Positions 50,733 through 51,877 of a DNA stretch of 51,877 bases are shown here, piece after piece; the stretch's first letter is position 1, and each line of letters opens with the position of its first letter. This DNA comes from Candidatus Binataceae bacterium (lineage in GTDB: Bacteria; Desulfobacterota; Binatia; Binatales; Binataceae): positions 1 through 51,877 of the forward strand of contig DASXMJ010000146.1 in assembly GCA_036495685.1 (NCBI GenBank), in the 5' to 3' direction. The notes beneath the pieces are model-generated. The model searched no databases, had not been told where the DNA came from, and saw nothing but the letters and a program-made list of their open reading frames with translations. A program made the position numbers and the translations under genes.

Positions 50733-50766
50733 CGGCAGCACTGCCGCAACCCGAGGAGGACCGACT

Positions 50767-51258
50767 ATGGCAACCACGGATCTCGAGAAGCGCATCACCA
50801 TTCTCGAAGACATCGAAGCGATCAAGAAGCTCAAGGCGCGCTATTGCGCCGTTTGCGACGACGATCACAACCCGGATGAGATCACCAAGCTGTTCGCGGA
50901 TGATGGCGTCTGGGAAGGCGATGGCATCGGCGCGCATAAGGGCCATGCCGCGATCCGCAAGCTGTTCGAAGGGTTTCGCGATCGAATCAGCTTCTCGCAG
51001 CACAACGTGATGAATCCGAGAATCGAGGTCGACGGCGATCGCGCCCGCGGCATCTGGTATTTCCTGGGGCCATTCACTTTCCGTAAAGGAAATCGCGCGA
51101 GATGGCTCGCGGCTCGCTACGAAGACGACTATGTCAAGGTGAACGGCGAGTGGAAATTCCAGCACCTGCGCGCGATCGGGCGGATGTCGGCTCCGTACGA
51201 GACCGGGTGGGCGAACCAGGAGGCTGGTTCGGCCGGGAAACCGATTTCCCGCGCCTGA
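50767..51258 (+). CDS. SnoaL-like / NTF2-fold protein (second of a tandem pair)
   Basis: A 163-residue SnoaL_4-type protein: LEDIEAIKKLKARYCAVCDDDHNPDEITKLFADDGVWE, GHAAIRKLFEGF, FSQHNVMNPRIEVDGDRA and RYEDDYVKVNGEWKFQHL. It shares the fold and length of the upstream neighbour but is clearly diverged, so the pair arose by an old duplication or by association of two subfamily members. GAGGA lies about 7 bases before the ATG. It may act as an isomerase, hydratase or binding protein for a steroid- or polyketide-like molecule. Confidence 0.8.
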   Translation: MATTDLEKRITILEDIEAIKKLKARYCAVCDDDHNPDEITKLFADDGVWEGDGIGAHKGHAAIRKLFEGFRDRISFSQHNVMNPRIEVDGDRARGIWYFLGPFTFRKGNRARWLAARYEDDYVKVNGEWKFQHLRAIGRMSAPYETGWANQEAGSAGKPISRA

Positions 51259-51679
51259 AAGCTTCCTGTCACCGAACTTCAGCGGCTGACAGCGGCTCCG
51301 ACGACAGATAGATCTGGTCTTCGCCTCAGCCGAAAAGCGGACGTTGATGCCGAGACTCGCCTCACCACGTCGATTTATAGAGGTCGGTTATCGCTCCGCT
51401 CTGTATGACCCGATCTCGGGAAACGTCACGGCAGAGCCAAACACGCTCATGCTCGACTGCAACGTATTGCAGCTTCGGGAAGCCCAGCGCTGTAGCAAGG
51501 TCCGAGTCAACGCTTGCCAGGGCAGTTCTTAAGCGATCACCAGGAAGAGAAGCAGCCAAAAGTGCGAATTCGTCCTCGGGCAGAGGTATTCGGTGCTAGT
51601 TGAGGCTCCAGAGAGGCGCGGCCGCTCAATGGCGAGCCTCCGATGATAATATGTGGGCGATGGGAGGCTGCAGGCAGGG
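51259..51679. other. Intergenic region with a possible gene relic
   Basis: About 420 bp between the second SnoaL-like gene and the truncated gene at the right edge. No intact gene is seen. The minus strand contains the possible CYTH relic listed separately; plus-strand frames look random. Confidence 0.45.
51362..51595 (-). pseudogene. Possible CYTH-domain gene relic
   Basis: An open minus-strand stretch without an ATG encodes IPLPEDEFALLAASLPGDRLR, and further on YVAVEHERVWLCRDVSRDRV and SGAITDLYK before a stop. The VEHER..L and ITD-Y pattern resembles the N-terminal strands of CYTH-domain (CyaB-thiamine triphosphatase) proteins, where it reads like VEHERRFLL...ITDRYL. The protein ends before the rest of the domain. 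About 50 bp further on, the same frame gives DQIYLSSEPLSAAEV after two stops. This may be a decayed gene, or chance. Confidence 0.3.
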
Positions 51680-51877
51680 TTAACTCGCCGCGGCGTCCTT
51701 TTCGATCGCGATGGCCGTCGCGCGCGTTACGGTCACCACCAGCTCGTCCCCTGCTTTCAGGTGTTTGAGAACCCTGGGATCCCGCGCCTTAACGTTCTCG
51801 GTCGATCCATCCGGACCCTTGATGGTCACGGTGCCCTTTTCAGCATCGATATCGGTAACGGTCACCAGGACCGTGGC
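51680..51877 (-). CDS. Hypothetical protein, C-terminal part (cut by window edge)
   Basis: The frame is open from the right window edge to a stop at 51680, giving the last 65 residues. It reads ATVLVTVTDIDAEKGTVTI, KGPDGSTENVKARDPRVL, KHLKAGDELVVTVTRATAIAI. Alternating beta strands with a GPDG turn and KAGD resemble the small periplasmic proteins that carry a copy of this all-beta motif after a signal peptide. The true start is outside the window, and an internal GTG at 51865 is unlikely to be it. Confidence 0.6.
   Translation of the reverse strand, partial: ATVLVTVTDIDAEKGTVTIKGPDGSTENVKARDPRVLKHLKAGDELVVTVTRATAIAIEKDAAAS

Overview
The window is GC-rich bacterial chromosome, densely packed and without rRNA, tRNA, insertion sequence, phage or CRISPR signals that I can recognise. 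The gene content is three F420-type luciferase-like oxidoreductases, two acyl-CoA dehydrogenases plus an acyl-CoA-dehydrogenase-fold monooxygenase, a thiolase-like/DUF35 pair, CoA ligase, LigD/Ku and a full squalene-hopanoid operon. It suggests an uncultivated soil-type aerobic heterotroph. Candidatus Binatota (Desulfobacterota_B-like) is my best guess, but that is inference from gene content and not a placement.

Positions 1-10.1 kb: a truncated secreted protein, an MFS transporter, three LLM-class flavin enzymes, a dienelactone-hydrolase-like enzyme, and a thiolase-fold protein paired with a Zn-ribbon/OB-fold DUF35 protein (a likely acyl-CoA lyase pair). Small exported proteins follow, then one gene that appears to be frameshifted (9641-10127). 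Positions 10.1-16.7 kb: L-rhamnonate dehydratase translationally coupled to an amidase, a divergent acyl-CoA synthetase, an ArsR regulator with a candidate operator, and a group D-type flavin monooxygenase.

Positions 16.8-25.7 kb: a two-gene NHEJ system (LigD and Ku, divergent), a GST, an inositol-phosphatase-family enzyme, a class III adenylate cyclase, a BNR-repeat propeller coupled to a ThiS/MoaD-like protein, and an NTF2-like protein. Positions 25.7-38 kb: an XRE regulator behind a 29-bp palindrome, two GNATs, two paralogous acyl-CoA dehydrogenases, a MocR/PdxR-type regulator divergent from a PNPOx-like protein, a UPF0175-Zn dehydrogenase pair, a methyltransferase coupled to an alpha/beta hydrolase, a serine hydrolase and a Gfo/Idh oxidoreductase.

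Positions 38.0-50.1 kb form the most coherent unit. It is a single-strand, tightly spaced run of tetR-hpnH-ispA-(Zn dehydrogenase)-shc-dxr-hpnC-hpnD-hpnE-hpnA-(CruF/DUF422-like membrane protein). It covers MEP-pathway precursor supply (dxr), farnesyl-PP synthesis (ispA), squalene synthesis by the three-step HpnCDE route, cyclisation to hopene (shc) and side-chain extension (hpnH, hpnA). Two members, the Zn dehydrogenase and the carotenoid-hydratase-like protein, have no established role in hopanoid synthesis. They are the best candidates here for undescribed chemistry. Two tandem SnoaL-like genes, a possible CYTH-domain relic and a truncated gene end the window.
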